From: Kangiella spongicola
Lineage (GTDB): Bacteria; Pseudomonadota; Gammaproteobacteria; Enterobacterales; Kangiellaceae
Direction of reading: 5' to 3'
Assembly: GCF_003194565.2 (NCBI RefSeq)
Contig: NZ_QICH01000003.1
Span: forward strand, 248,001-312,000
DNA length: 64,000 bases
Positions 1 through 8,918 of the stretch are shown here, one piece after another. Within the stretch, counting starts at the first letter, position 1, and each line of letters opens with the position of its first letter. The notes beneath the pieces were generated by a model. The model was not told where the DNA came from, made no database searches, and worked only from the letters and a program-made list of their open reading frames with translations. The position numbers were made by a program, and so were the translations under genes.

Positions 1-104
1 ATTTTGCCAGAGCTTTTGATTAATTGAAATGAGTTGTTTTGTTCACAGCTAAAAAACTCGGGTAAAGATTCTTGCCGAATCCCTAATTAGACAAAACATA
101 AAGG

Positions 105-140
105 CAAAAAAAAACCTCTGAAAAATTCAGAGGTTTAAAA
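105..140 (-). terminator. Intrinsic terminator of tRNA-Val
   Basis: An 11-bp perfect stem (112-122 with 126-136, three-base loop) is followed on the minus strand by a run of nine T residues. It lies about 30 bases past the 3' end of the tRNA, so it should end the tRNA transcript. Confidence 0.85.
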
Positions 141-167
141 TAATTCAATCTAAAAGGGTATGGAAAG

Positions 168-243
168 TGGTGGGTGGTACTGGGCTCGAACCAGTGACCC
201 TCGCCTTGTAAGGGCGATGCTCTCCCAACTGAGCTAACCACCC
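168..243 (-). tRNA. tRNA-Val (anticodon TAC)
   Basis: Read on the minus strand this is a 76-nt cloverleaf with encoded CCA. It has a 7-bp acceptor stem beginning GGGTGGT, a D arm with GCTC/GAGC, an anticodon loop CTTACAA (anticodon TAC), and a T arm CTGG-TTCGAGC-CCAG. It stands alone, divergent from gltX. The same tRNA-Val/gltX divergence exists in E. coli (valU region), which supports vertical conservation of this locus. Confidence 0.97.
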
Positions 244-298
244 ACATTCCAGAGTTCTGAGTAAGGAAATTCATCTCTTGGATGTGTTCCTCAAGAAC

Positions 299-334
299 GG
301 GGCGCATTCTATGGCTGTATGAGTTTTAGGTCAA
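299..334 (-). promoter_or_regulatory. Stable-RNA-type sigma70 promoter of tRNA-Val
   Basis: On the minus strand there is a -35 TTGACC (329-334), a 17-bp spacer and a -10 TAGAAT (306-311). A GC-rich discriminator gcgcccc (299-305) follows. An A/T-tract region (about 341-362), like an UP element, lies upstream. A GC-rich discriminator is the hallmark of stringently controlled rRNA/tRNA promoters in Proteobacteria. The mature tRNA begins about 55 bases downstream, which implies a processed leader. Confidence 0.75.
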
Positions 335-519
335 CTGTTTTTTTATAAAAAGTTAAAAAAAATCTGTTCTTGGCGAATAATTGTGCGAAGTGCATGATAT
401 TTAATCGTTATTTTCGATTTAGGCCCTTCATTATAGTATCGCAAGTGAGCCCCTTAACTGTGATTTTTATCAATGAGTTAACTCTGCCTTTATCCGAGCT
501 ACAGTTTGCAAAATAGGTT

Positions 520-546
520 TTGAAAACAGGTCGGCCTTGGTAGAAT
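520..546 (+). promoter_or_regulatory. Candidate gltX promoter
   Basis: A TAGAAT -10 box (541-546) lies 29 bases before the gltX start. A TTGAAA (520-525) with a short 15-bp spacer is a possible -35. The -10 is good and the spacer is suboptimal, so the call is tentative. The rest of the 332-bp interval 244-575 holds the tRNA promoter and no gene that I can see. Confidence 0.45.
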
Positions 547-575
547 AGGCGCAACTTTTACCAATCGTAGACATT

Positions 576-1994
576 ATGACCGTTAAAACACGTTTTGCAC
601 CAAGCCCAACAGGGTATTTACACCTTGGTGGCGCAAGAACCGCTCTCTATTGCTGGCTATATGCTAAAAAGCATCAGGGCCAGTTTGTTTTACGTATCGA
701 GGACACTGATCGCGAGCGCTCGACGGAAGAGTCTGTTCAGGCCATTTTTGATGGTATGGAGTGGATGACGTTAAGCCACGATGAAGGTCCTTATTATCAG
801 ACACAGCGTTTTGATCGTTACAAAGAGCAAATTGAGAAAATGTTGGAGTCTGGTGAAGCTTATCGCTGTTATTGCTCAAAAGAGCGTTTAGAAAAGCTTC
901 GCGAGAGTCAGCAAGAGGCTAAGCAAAACATCGGTTATGACGGGCATTGTCGTAACCTAAGTGCTGATGAGCAGGATTTGAGTCAGCCACACGTTATCCG
1001 CTTTAAAAACCCAGAAGAGGGTAAAGTAGTCTTTAACGATCTGATTAAAGGTGAAATCGCGGTTAGTAACTCTGAGCTTGATGACTTAATTATCGCTCGT
1101 ACTGATGGCACGCCAACTTATAACTTCACCGTGGTTGTCGATGATTTGGATATGGGGATTTCCCATGTCATCCGTGGTGACGATCATGTCAATAATACGC
1201 CGCGTCAAATCAACATGATTAAAGCGTTAGGCGCTGAGCCTCCGTTGTACGCTCACGTACCAATGATCTTAGGCGATGATGGTAAACGTCTTTCTAAGCG
1301 CCACGGAGCCGTTAGTGTAATGCAGTATCGTGATATGGGTTACTTGCCACAGGCGATGCTCAATTATTTGGTTCGCTTGGGATGGTCACATGGTGATCAG
1401 GAAATCTTTTCTGTCGATGAAATGATTGAGCTGTTTGATCTTAAAGATGTTAACCGTGCTCCATCGGCGTTTAATACTGAAAAGTTGAACTGGTTGAATC
1501 AGCATTATATGAAAGAGTTGCCTGCGGAAGATGTGTTACCACACTTGCAATGGCACATTGACGAGGCTGGACTAGATTTGTCTAATGGCCCGGATATCAA
1601 GCGCTTGATTCCATTAATGGCTGAGCGTGTTAAAACTTTGAGTGAGTTAGCTGAATCGGTTCGTTATTTCTATCAAGAGTATGACGAGTTTGATGCAAAG
1701 GCCGCTAAAAAGCACCTTCGCCCAGTTGCGAAACAACCTCTTGAGCTCGTTCAAAGCAAGCTAAAAGAACAACTTGATTGGTCAGCAGACGTGTTGCATG
1801 GACTGGTTAGCTCTGTGGCGGAAGAGTTGGAATTAGGCATGGGCAAGGTCGGTATGCCGCTTCGTGTCGCGGTAACCGGTTCTGGTATGTCGCCAGACTT
1901 AGGTATTACTTTAGAGTTAATTGGTAAAGAGCGTGTGCTACAGCGTATCGATAAAGCCTTAGCCTTTATCGCTGAGCGTGAGGCGCAAAGCTAA
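576..1994 (+). CDS. gltX: Glutamyl-tRNA synthetase
   Basis: This enzyme charges tRNA-Glu with glutamate in the cytoplasm. At 472 aa it has the usual bacterial class I GluRS length. The N-terminus carries the HIGH-type signature ([11 protein letters not shown], residues about 9-19). The KMSKS-equivalent KRLSKRH is near residue 237, and the helical anticodon-binding region fills the C-terminal third. A Cys-x-Cys...Tyr...Cys pattern near residues 98-125 (CYC ... YDGHC) matches the zinc-binding insert of E. coli-type GluRS. The start ATG is the first in frame after the promoter-like region, and no strong Shine-Dalgarno is visible. The gene is monocistronic, ending at a strong bidirectional terminator. 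Confidence 0.98.
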   Translation: MTVKTRFAPSPTGYLHLGGARTALYCWLYAKKHQGQFVLRIEDTDRERSTEESVQAIFDGMEWMTLSHDEGPYYQTQRFDRYKEQIEKMLESGEAYRCYCSKERLEKLRESQQEAKQNIGYDGHCRNLSADEQDLSQPHVIRFKNPEEGKVVFNDLIKGEIAVSNSELDDLIIARTDGTPTYNFTVVVDDLDMGISHVIRGDDHVNNTPRQINMIKALGAEPPLYAHVPMILGDDGKRLSKRHGAVSVMQYRDMGYLPQAMLNYLVRLGWSHGDQEIFSVDEMIELFDLKDVNRAPSAFNTEKLNWLNQHYMKELPAEDVLPHLQWHIDEAGLDLSNGPDIKRLIPLMAERVKTLSELAESVRYFYQEYDEFDAKAAKKHLRPVAKQPLELVQSKLKEQLDWSADVLHGLVSSVAEELELGMGKVGMPLRVAVTGSGMSPDLGITLELIGKERVLQRIDKALAFIAEREAQS

Positions 1995-2022
1995 TTTGCT
2001 TTGACAGCAATTACCAAGAATC

Positions 2023-2051
2023 AAAAAAGCCTGCAAATCGCAGGCTTTTTT
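2023..2051. terminator. Bidirectional intrinsic terminator between gltX and lipoprotein gene
   Basis: Stem GCCTGC/GCAGGC (2029-2034 with 2040-2045) is flanked by six A upstream and seven T downstream. It can therefore stop both gltX (+) and the convergent lipoprotein gene (-). Confidence 0.88.
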
Positions 2052-2072
2052 GTTGGGGTAAATATTTCTTGT

Positions 2073-2681
2073 TTATTGAGTAACAGAAGGCTTAACTTGG
2101 ATGCTTTTAATCGCTTTTAATACGTCTTTAGCATGAACACCTTTTAAGTCGTCAACACCAGCTGTCAGCGTATACTTCATACCACCAACGTGGAAATCCG
2201 CCGCCATAACCGAGCGCCAGTTAGATAAAGGGAATACTTGATAACATTTAGTGGCTGCGTGACAGGTATGTTGCGTGTAGCCACCAGCTTTGTGGGTGTC
2301 AGTAATATCGATATAGTTTTTACGCTTAGTCTTAGAGCCTGTGCGATAAAGGATGGTAACGCTCGCTAAATCTTTTTTGCTCTTGTCGATATTAAATTCA
2401 GAGCGCTTGGCTTTGTAGCCCGTTAATACTGTGTGAACATCATTGCTTTTCAAAGTATAGCTAACATAGCCTTTAGGCATGATATTTTCTTTAACATTCC
2501 ACGTAGAAGGAATAGTCATATAGTTATTACCGCCTATATGGATATCGTTATAGGTTTTTACTGGTTTTGGCGGTGGCGTTGGCTTTTTAGGTGGCTCAAC
2601 AGGTTTTGGGCCTGCACATGCCCACAAAAGTAGCGAGCCTGCAACGATAATACCAAGATTCTTCATACTAGATTTTGTCAT
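2073..2681 (-). CDS. Proline-rich lipoprotein of unknown function
   Basis: This 202-aa protein has a lipoprotein signal peptide with a lipobox ending LLWAC near residue 22. A proline/lysine-rich linker (about residues 25-43) follows, then a single globular domain that I do not recognise. A cysteine pair in the domain (HTCHAATKC) could form a disulfide, in keeping with a periplasmic location. The start is supported by AGGTG seven bases upstream; an internal Met6 is the alternative. The gene is convergent with gltX and lies 50 bp downstream (same strand) of the S51-family gene, so co-transcription is possible. Function unknown. Confidence 0.8.
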   Translation of the reverse strand: MTKSSMKNLGIIVAGSLLLWACAGPKPVEPPKKPTPPPKPVKTYNDIHIGGNNYMTIPSTWNVKENIMPKGYVSYTLKSNDVHTVLTGYKAKRSEFNIDKSKKDLASVTILYRTGSKTKRKNYIDITDTHKAGGYTQHTCHAATKCYQVFPLSNWRSVMAADFHVGGMKYTLTAGVDDLKGVHAKDVLKAIKSIQVKPSVTQ

Positions 2682-2731
2682 GTAATGTCACCTAACGAAT
2701 GATTATTAAAACTTAATTAAAATGTGTAAAC

Positions 2732-3550
2732 CTAAGCCCAGTGTTCGTCATAAGCTTTACTGTCTGCAGCCTTAAAACGACTTCCTGGTGCTAAAATATG
2801 CATTTGTAAGCCAAACAGTGAGATATAGTCACCACTGCCGGCCGTTCCCATCGATGAATACTGTAAGTTGCTTGGGTCAATCAAGGTCGCCGAACCTTGG
2901 CCGAATATTTGCAACTCATCTTTAGGGCTTATAAATAATGCTGAACCTTCATCTATCCCTATACCGATGGTAAAAGGGTTGTATGAGAGGGCAGTTAATA
3001 GTCGACCTAACCTTCCGGGTTGCTCAAAGTGATAGTCGAGCATAAAGCGGTTGGTTAAACCTAATCCTGGAGCCATGGTCACACCATCCTGCTTTGGGGC
3101 TACTGACTCTTCACCACCAGCAATCATGTGCTCGCTTAATAAAGCGGCTGCGCCATAACTGCCTACCACATGAACACCATCAGCATTTAACTTTCTAATT
3201 TGTTTGGCTACCGGAGTACCACCAATAATGGTTGAAATTTGCAGTGGCTTCTCACCAAGGATAATAACTAACTCTTTGTCGCTCATCTGTTCGAGAAGCT
3301 TTGGATTATTAGCGTCTTGGCGACTGCTGATATTGAGCTCAACACAGTCTTCAAAGCCATTGCTTGTTAATACTTTATCCAGCTTATGTTCGATAGAAGA
3401 AGGGCCGACGTTAACAATAACCGCTGATGCCGAGGCGCTTAAACAGATACTTCGAATTTGTTCAGCGACAAGATCATCCAGTTGATGCTTACACCCCCCG
3501 ATAGAAATAATGTAACCTCTATCAAACTTTCCACTACCTAGTGATGGCAT
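2732..3550 (-). CDS. Cyanophycinase-like peptidase S51 family protein
   Basis: This 272-aa protein resembles cyanophycinase/peptidase E (S51), serine peptidases that release beta-linked dipeptides. The nucleophile elbow is VGSYGA with Ser131, where the family usually has TSAGA. The candidate His174 sits in LDYHFEQ (family DQHF), and Glu201 sits in GIGIDEG. This S131/H174/E201 spacing is close to the known Ser132/His174/Glu201 triad of Synechocystis CphB. The segment that normally reads GGDQ is diverged (LGEKPLQI, about 98-105), so substrate specificity may differ. No signal peptide is seen, so it is probably cytoplasmic. No cyanophycin synthetase is in the window. The start is supported by GGAG upstream. 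Confidence 0.8.
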   Translation of the reverse strand: MPSLGSGKFDRGYIISIGGCKHQLDDLVAEQIRSICLSASASAVIVNVGPSSIEHKLDKVLTSNGFEDCVELNISSRQDANNPKLLEQMSDKELVIILGEKPLQISTIIGGTPVAKQIRKLNADGVHVVGSYGAAALLSEHMIAGGEESVAPKQDGVTMAPGLGLTNRFMLDYHFEQPGRLGRLLTALSYNPFTIGIGIDEGSALFISPKDELQIFGQGSATLIDPSNLQYSSMGTAGSGDYISLFGLQMHILAPGSRFKAADSKAYDEHWA

Positions 3551-3889
3551 TTAATCTTACTCCCACTTTTAAATCGCTTTTAGTGCCAGCACTAACAGCG
3601 AATAATATTATCATCAACCTATGCCCAAAAATGTGGCAGAGTTGGTGCTATGCGTAAAAAATACTGACACTTTCCTATTAGATTAAGTTAATTTACCTAA
3701 CTAACATCTTGTTAAACCGTTAAAGCTTCATTTTAGATTGAATTTTATACAATCATCCAACATTGTGATGTGACCTGTTATTCTGTGCTTTAAGGATCTA
3801 CAATAAAGCCACTTTAAGTAAGGGCCAAACTTTACTTAAACTTTTAGAATGGGTTAAATATCAAACTTCTACGATAAAAGAGAAAAGTA
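3551..3889. other. Intergenic region (339 bp) with an inverted repeat
   Basis: This divergent intergenic region separates the S51 gene (-) from the M1 aminopeptidase gene (+), so it must hold both promoters. A perfect 9-bp inverted repeat TTTAAGTAA (3813-3821) / TTACTTAAA (3832-3840), spacer 10 bp, lies about 50 bases before the aminopeptidase start and could be an operator. An AAAGAGAAAAG tract precedes the ATG. No coding potential is seen. Confidence 0.5.
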
Positions 3890-5845
3890 ATGAAGACAAG
3901 TTATAAGTATTTACTGCTCGCAGCGGCTTTCAGCTTAGCTGCTTGTCAGCAAGAGTCAGACGATAGCAAAGTCAGTAAAGAGGGCGTTAAACAAGAGCAA
4001 ACCGTCGACAAAGGCTCTGATAATAACGCAAAGAAAGAAGTAGACGCTAAAAAAGTCGACACTAAACGAGTTGATGAGCACTCCTACGGAAACCTTGATG
4101 AGGTTAAGCTTACGCACTTAGATTTAGAGTTAAATGTTAACTTTGAAGCCAAGTCGCTAGAAGGTTTTGTAGACATTAGCTTCGATCGTCTAAAAGACGG
4201 TGTGTCTACTTTAGTTTTAGACACCAGAGATATCGATATTCAAAAAGCTCAGTATATGACTGAAGCAGGCTGGGTTGATACTGAATTTGACTTAGCAGAC
4301 AAGGACCCAGTATTAGGCTCTAAGTTGACAGTCGAGCTAGACGATAGCACAACTAAAGCGCGTGTTTATTACCGCACTCAGCCGCAAGCAAGTGGCTTAC
4401 AGTGGTTAACGCCTGAGCAAACTGCGGGTAAAAAACATCCTTTCGTTTACAGCCAAGCGCAAGCGATTCATGCGCGTAGCTTTATTCCTATCCAAGATTC
4501 GCCAGCGGTTCGCGTGACTTATAACGCAAACTTAAAAACGCCAAAAGACTTATTGGCTGTGATGAGTGCTTTCAACGAGCCTGATACTGAGCTTGATGGT
4601 GACTATCATTTCGAAATGCCACAGGCGATTCCGCCATATCTAATCGCGCTTGGCGTTGGTAACCTAGAGTTCAAAGCGATGAGCGACAGAACCGGCGTCT
4701 ATGCTGAGCCTGGCTTGTTGGATGCTTCAGTGGCTGAATTTAACGACACTGAAGAGATGGTTCGTGTTACAGAAGAAATGTTTGGTCCGTATCGCTGGGG
4801 GCGTTATGACTTATTAATATTACCGCCTAGCTTCCCATTCGGTGGTATGGAGAACCCTCGCTTATCATTTATTACACCAACGGTTATCGCGGGCGATAAA
4901 AGTTTAGTGAACTTAATTGCTCACGAATTAGCCCACTCATGGTCTGGCAACCTCGTGACTAATGCTACATGGCGCGACTTTTGGTTAAACGAAGGTTTCA
5001 CTAGCTATGTTGAAAACCGCATCATGGAAGAGTTGTACGGTAAGAAACGTGCTACTATGGAGCGTGCGCTTGATGTGCAGGGTTTGCGTCAAGAAGTTGA
5101 AGCGTTACCAAAGGGTGATACCGTCTTAAACGTAAATCTTGATGGTCGTGATCCAGATGATGCTTTCTCTGGCGTTCCTTACACTAAAGGTCAAATGTTC
5201 CTGTCATACCTTGAAAATAAGTTTGGTCGTGAAGTGTTTGATGAATTCTTGGTGGAGTATTTCAATAATCACGCGTTCCAAAGCTTAACCACAGAAGAGT
5301 TTAAAAAGTATTTAAATGAAAACCTGCTGGAAAAGCATCCTGGTGTGGTGAGCATGGACGAGATAAACGTTTGGATTCATGAGCCAATGCTTCCTGAAAT
5401 GATGCCAAACCCAACATCTGACGCTTTTACTACCATCGACTCAAAAACTAAGGCATGGCTAGGCGGCGAAACTCAGTTGTCTGAAATGGGCTCTGCTGAC
5501 TGGACGGTTCACGAGTGGTTGCACTTTATTAATAATTTGCCTGAGGACTTAAACCTAGAGCAAATGAAGCAGCTAGACCAAGCGTTTAGTTTAACGGACT
5601 CAACCAACAATGAAATTGCTCATGCTTGGTTAATGTTAGCCGTTAAAACTAATTATGATGTTGTGATGCCACGCCTTGAAACCTATTTAGTTTCAATTGG
5701 TCGTCGTAAGCTTATCGTTCCACTATACCGTGAATTGATGGCTACGGATGAAGGCGCCAAGTTCGCTAAGCGTGTTTATAAAATCGCACGTCCTGGCTAC
5801 CATCCTCTAGCACAAGGCACGATTGATGAAATCGTTGGTCACTAA
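3890..5845 (+). CDS. M1 family aminopeptidase lipoprotein (leukotriene A4 hydrolase-like)
   Basis: This zinc aminopeptidase removes N-terminal residues from peptides. It has 651 aa, with a lipoprotein signal peptide ending at a lipobox SLAAC (Cys about 19) and then a charged, Lys/Asp-rich linker to about residue 60. The exopeptidase motif GGMEN is near residue 319. The gluzincin motif HELAH with a distal Glu in WLNEG gives zinc ligands at about H345, H349 and E368. The C-terminal helical domain fits the LTA4H-type C-terminal domain. It is probably periplasmic and membrane-anchored. The next gene downstream is another peptidase lipoprotein, and a strong UUCG terminator separates the two. Confidence 0.93.
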   Translation: MKTSYKYLLLAAAFSLAACQQESDDSKVSKEGVKQEQTVDKGSDNNAKKEVDAKKVDTKRVDEHSYGNLDEVKLTHLDLELNVNFEAKSLEGFVDISFDRLKDGVSTLVLDTRDIDIQKAQYMTEAGWVDTEFDLADKDPVLGSKLTVELDDSTTKARVYYRTQPQASGLQWLTPEQTAGKKHPFVYSQAQAIHARSFIPIQDSPAVRVTYNANLKTPKDLLAVMSAFNEPDTELDGDYHFEMPQAIPPYLIALGVGNLEFKAMSDRTGVYAEPGLLDASVAEFNDTEEMVRVTEEMFGPYRWGRYDLLILPPSFPFGGMENPRLSFITPTVIAGDKSLVNLIAHELAHSWSGNLVTNATWRDFWLNEGFTSYVENRIMEELYGKKRATMERALDVQGLRQEVEALPKGDTVLNVNLDGRDPDDAFSGVPYTKGQMFLSYLENKFGREVFDEFLVEYFNNHAFQSLTTEEFKKYLNENLLEKHPGVVSMDEINVWIHEPMLPEMMPNPTSDAFTTIDSKTKAWLGGETQLSEMGSADWTVHEWLHFINNLPEDLNLEQMKQLDQAFSLTDSTNNEIAHAWLMLAVKTNYDVVMPRLETYLVSIGRRKLIVPLYRELMATDEGAKFAKRVYKIARPGYHPLAQGTIDEIVGH

Positions 5846-5861
5846 GGTTTCATAGTTTTAT

Positions 5862-5891
5862 TAAAAAGGCTTTCTTCGGAAGGCCTTTTTT
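5862..5891 (+). terminator. Terminator with UUCG tetraloop
   Basis: A long stem (5862-5874 with 5879-5891, one G-U pair) is closed by a C(UUCG)G tetraloop and ends in a T run, 17 bases after the M1 aminopeptidase stop. This is a very stable intrinsic terminator. Confidence 0.9.
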
Positions 5892-5988
5892 AGGCTTGTG
5901 TGGTCTAGAAAGGGGAAGTTTGTTGGACAATATTTAGACTTGCCAATTTATTGCAGCAGTTTAGTATAGTATCCATCTTATTGGACTG

Positions 5989-8901
5989 ATGGGTATTCAA
6001 ATGAAAATAAAAATGTTTAATGGACTGTTTGCTGTTGCTGCCTCGGCGATGCTGATGTTGGTAGCCTGCACAAGCACTGACAAAGTTGGCTCAAAGCAAA
6101 ATGCGAAAAGCGACACTGAAGAGCAGGTTGCAGGAAAGAAGGGTAGTTCGAGCTTTGCCATCCCTTATGAAAAATACACACTGGATAATGGTTTAAAAGT
6201 TATTCTCCATCAAGACAAATCTGATCCCATTGTTGCCATAGCGACTATTTTCCACGTGGGCTCCAGTAGCGAAGAGCTGGGTAAAACAGGTTTTGCTCAT
6301 TTCTTTGAGCACATGGCTTTTAACAACTCTGAAAACGTGCCTTTAGGCGCAAATCGTAAAATGATTGGTGAGCTGGGCGGTACGCGCAATGGCGGTACTT
6401 GGAATGACGGTACTATTTATTATGAAGTTGTACCAAAGGACGCTTTCGAAAAGCTTTTATGGATCGATTCTGATCGCATGGGCTACATGATTAACACTGT
6501 GACTAAAGACGCATTAGAGCGTGAAAAGCAGGTTGTTAAAAACGAAAAACGCCAAAGAGTTGATAATAGACCTTATGGTCACACTGGCGGTGTAATATCT
6601 AGTCACTTATACCCAAAAAATCACCCTTATAACTGGCCAGTGATTGGTAGTCTTGAAGATTTGCAAAACGCGAGTCTTGAAGACGTCAAAGAATTCTATG
6701 CGAAATATTATGGCCCAAATAACGCGACCCTCGTAATTGCGGGTGATATTGATATTGATGAAACTAAGCGTTTAGTTAAGAAGTGGTTTGGTGAAATCAA
6801 GAAAGGGCAGCCAGTTGAAAAGCTAGAGCCACGCCCTGTAACGCTTGAGAAAACTATTTCATTATCGCATGAGGACAACTTCGCCAAGTTGCCTGAACTG
6901 CGCTTGGTTTTCCCAACTGTTGAAGAATACCATAAAGATTCTTATGCCCTAGATGCGCTAGGCGAGATTCTATCGCGTGGCAAGCGAGCGCCGTTGTATA
7001 AGGTTATTGTTGAAGACAAAAAATTAGCGCCTAACGTCAGCGCCTATAACAGCTCCAGAGAAATTGCTGGTGAGTTTACCATTCGTGTCCGAGCCAATGC
7101 AGGCGTGGATCTTGATGATGTTAAAAAGGCAATTGAAGAAGCCTTGCAGAAATTTGAAAAAGAAGGTTTTTCCGATAAGGATTTGCAGCGAATCAAGGTT
7201 CGACAAGAAACTCAATTTTATAACAGTATTTCAAGCGTCCTCAATAAAGCCTTTAATCTAGCGACTTACAATGAGTACGCTGGATCGCCGGATTATTTGC
7301 AGAAAGATATAGCAGCCATTAAAGCTGTTACTAAAGACGATATCTTAGCGGCTTACGATAAATATATTAAGAATCGTCATTATGTAATGACCAGCTTTGT
7401 GCCAAAAGGGCAAATTGAGCTTGCTGTTGAAGGGGCGAAAGACGCTGGTGTAGTTGAAGAAGAAATTGTACAAGGTGCGGAAGAAGAAATTGTGTTATCT
7501 GATACAGAAGATTTTCCAAGAACGCCTTCAAGTTTCCCGCGCACTGAGCCACCACTAGGTGAAGCACCACTGTTGACGGCACCAACGGTTTGGCAAGACG
7601 AGCTCACTAACGGATTAAAGGTTTTAGGTATTGAGCATAATGAGTTGCCGTTAGTGCAATTTAGTTTAGACATTGATGGTGGGCATTATTTAGATCAGCC
7701 TGAAAAGTCGGGCGTGGCTTACATTCTCGCTGAGCTGATGATGGAAGGCACAAAAAACAAGACTGCTGAAGAGCTCGAAGACGCGATTGGCTTATTAGGC
7801 GCAGATATTTATATTTCTGCCGGTGACGAGTCTATGACTATTAGTGCTAACACTTTGAGCCGAAACTACAAGCAAACGCTAGCGCTTGTCGAAGAAATGC
7901 TGTTAGAGCCCCGTTTTGATGAAGCTGAGTTTGAGCGTATTAAAAAGCGACTTTTAACTTATTTGAAACAGCGAGAAGGGGACGCTCAGTCTGTTGCTTC
8001 AGTGGTTAGCCGTAAACTGCTATATGGTGAAGATCATATCCTAGCAATCCCAGTAAGTGGTACTGCTGAAACGGTTTCAGGGATTACTTTGGACGATGTG
8101 AAAGACTTTTACTATAAATACTTGTCACCAAGTGTGGCAGCTTTCCACATCGTCGGTGATGTTAAGCAGAGCAAGGTATTAGACTCGCTAACGTCGCTAG
8201 AGCGCTCATGGGAAGCGAAAGATGTTGCATGGCCAAGCTATGAGACTAAAGCTGTTGATAATGACCCTAAACTTTACTTTATTGATATTCCAAATGCTAA
8301 GCAGTCTGTTTTAGCGGCTGGTCAGCTGACATTCCCTGGCGGCCATGAAGACTACAATAATTTAGTTTATGCGAATAATCGTCTTGGCTCAGGTTCAAGC
8401 GCACGTTTGTTCCAGCTTTTACGCATTCAAAAAGGCTACACATATGGCGCTTACTCTTATGTGTCTCGTCGCAAAGCGATGAGCAGCTTTAGAGCACAAA
8501 CTAGTGTTCGCGCGAACGTTACTAAAGAATCGCTAGAACTTTTGATTAATGAAATTGAGCGTTATAAAGATAGTTTCACCGAAGAAGATCTTGAGACGAC
8601 TAAAAACATTATACTAAAACGTCAAACGCTTGAGTTTGAAACTCTTGGCAATATGTTGGGAATATTATCCAATATCAGTAGTTATGATTTGCCACTGAAC
8701 TATTTACAACAAGAGCAGGACGAGCTAACAGGCTTAACCCTAGCCGACTTTAAGCAAACTATTGAGAAATACATGAATCCTAAAAAGATGGATTACTTGA
8801 TAGTGGGGGATGCTAAAACTCAGCTAAAACGTTTAGAAGAGCTAGGCATGGGCAAACCAATCGTACTGGATATTCATGGCAATGTCCTTACACAAGAATA
8901 A
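5989..8901 (+). CDS. Two-domain M16 (pitrilysin-family) zinc metalloprotease lipoprotein
   Basis: This 970-aa protein has tandem M16 halves. The N-terminal half carries the inverted zinc motif HxxEH (HFFEH, residues 104-108), with a downstream acidic ligand region in KNEKRQ (about 185). The C-terminal half, starting about residue 535, lacks HxxEH and is the usual inactive clamshell half. The two are joined by an acidic linker in which EEEIV occurs twice. A lipoprotein signal with lipobox LMLVAC is present. The ATG at 5989 and an internal ATG at 6001 are both possible starts, and neither has a clear ribosome-binding site. M16 proteins degrade short peptides in a closed chamber; a periplasmic role in peptide digestion is inferred. 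Confidence 0.93.
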   Translation: MGIQMKIKMFNGLFAVAASAMLMLVACTSTDKVGSKQNAKSDTEEQVAGKKGSSSFAIPYEKYTLDNGLKVILHQDKSDPIVAIATIFHVGSSSEELGKTGFAHFFEHMAFNNSENVPLGANRKMIGELGGTRNGGTWNDGTIYYEVVPKDAFEKLLWIDSDRMGYMINTVTKDALEREKQVVKNEKRQRVDNRPYGHTGGVISSHLYPKNHPYNWPVIGSLEDLQNASLEDVKEFYAKYYGPNNATLVIAGDIDIDETKRLVKKWFGEIKKGQPVEKLEPRPVTLEKTISLSHEDNFAKLPELRLVFPTVEEYHKDSYALDALGEILSRGKRAPLYKVIVEDKKLAPNVSAYNSSREIAGEFTIRVRANAGVDLDDVKKAIEEALQKFEKEGFSDKDLQRIKVRQETQFYNSISSVLNKAFNLATYNEYAGSPDYLQKDIAAIKAVTKDDILAAYDKYIKNRHYVMTSFVPKGQIELAVEGAKDAGVVEEEIVQGAEEEIVLSDTEDFPRTPSSFPRTEPPLGEAPLLTAPTVWQDELTNGLKVLGIEHNELPLVQFSLDIDGGHYLDQPEKSGVAYILAELMMEGTKNKTAEELEDAIGLLGADIYISAGDESMTISANTLSRNYKQTLALVEEMLLEPRFDEAEFERIKKRLLTYLKQREGDAQSVASVVSRKLLYGEDHILAIPVSGTAETVSGITLDDVKDFYYKYLSPSVAAFHIVGDVKQSKVLDSLTSLERSWEAKDVAWPSYETKAVDNDPKLYFIDIPNAKQSVLAAGQLTFPGGHEDYNNLVYANNRLGSGSSARLFQLLRIQKGYTYGAYSYVSRRKAMSSFRAQTSVRANVTKESLELLINEIERYKDSFTEEDLETTKNIILKRQTLEFETLGNMLGILSNISSYDLPLNYLQQEQDELTGLTLADFKQTIEKYMNPKKMDYLIVGDAKTQLKRLEELGMGKPIVLDIHGNVLTQE

Positions 8902-8918
8902 TTTAAGAGGGTATTGAT

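Noticed and set aside
3143-3190. Loss of the catalytic serine in the S51 protein (Tyr in place of Ser)
   Set aside because: First alignment by eye put Tyr at the nucleophile, but shifting by one aligns Ser131 of SYGA with the family SAGA, and the triad spacing then fits.
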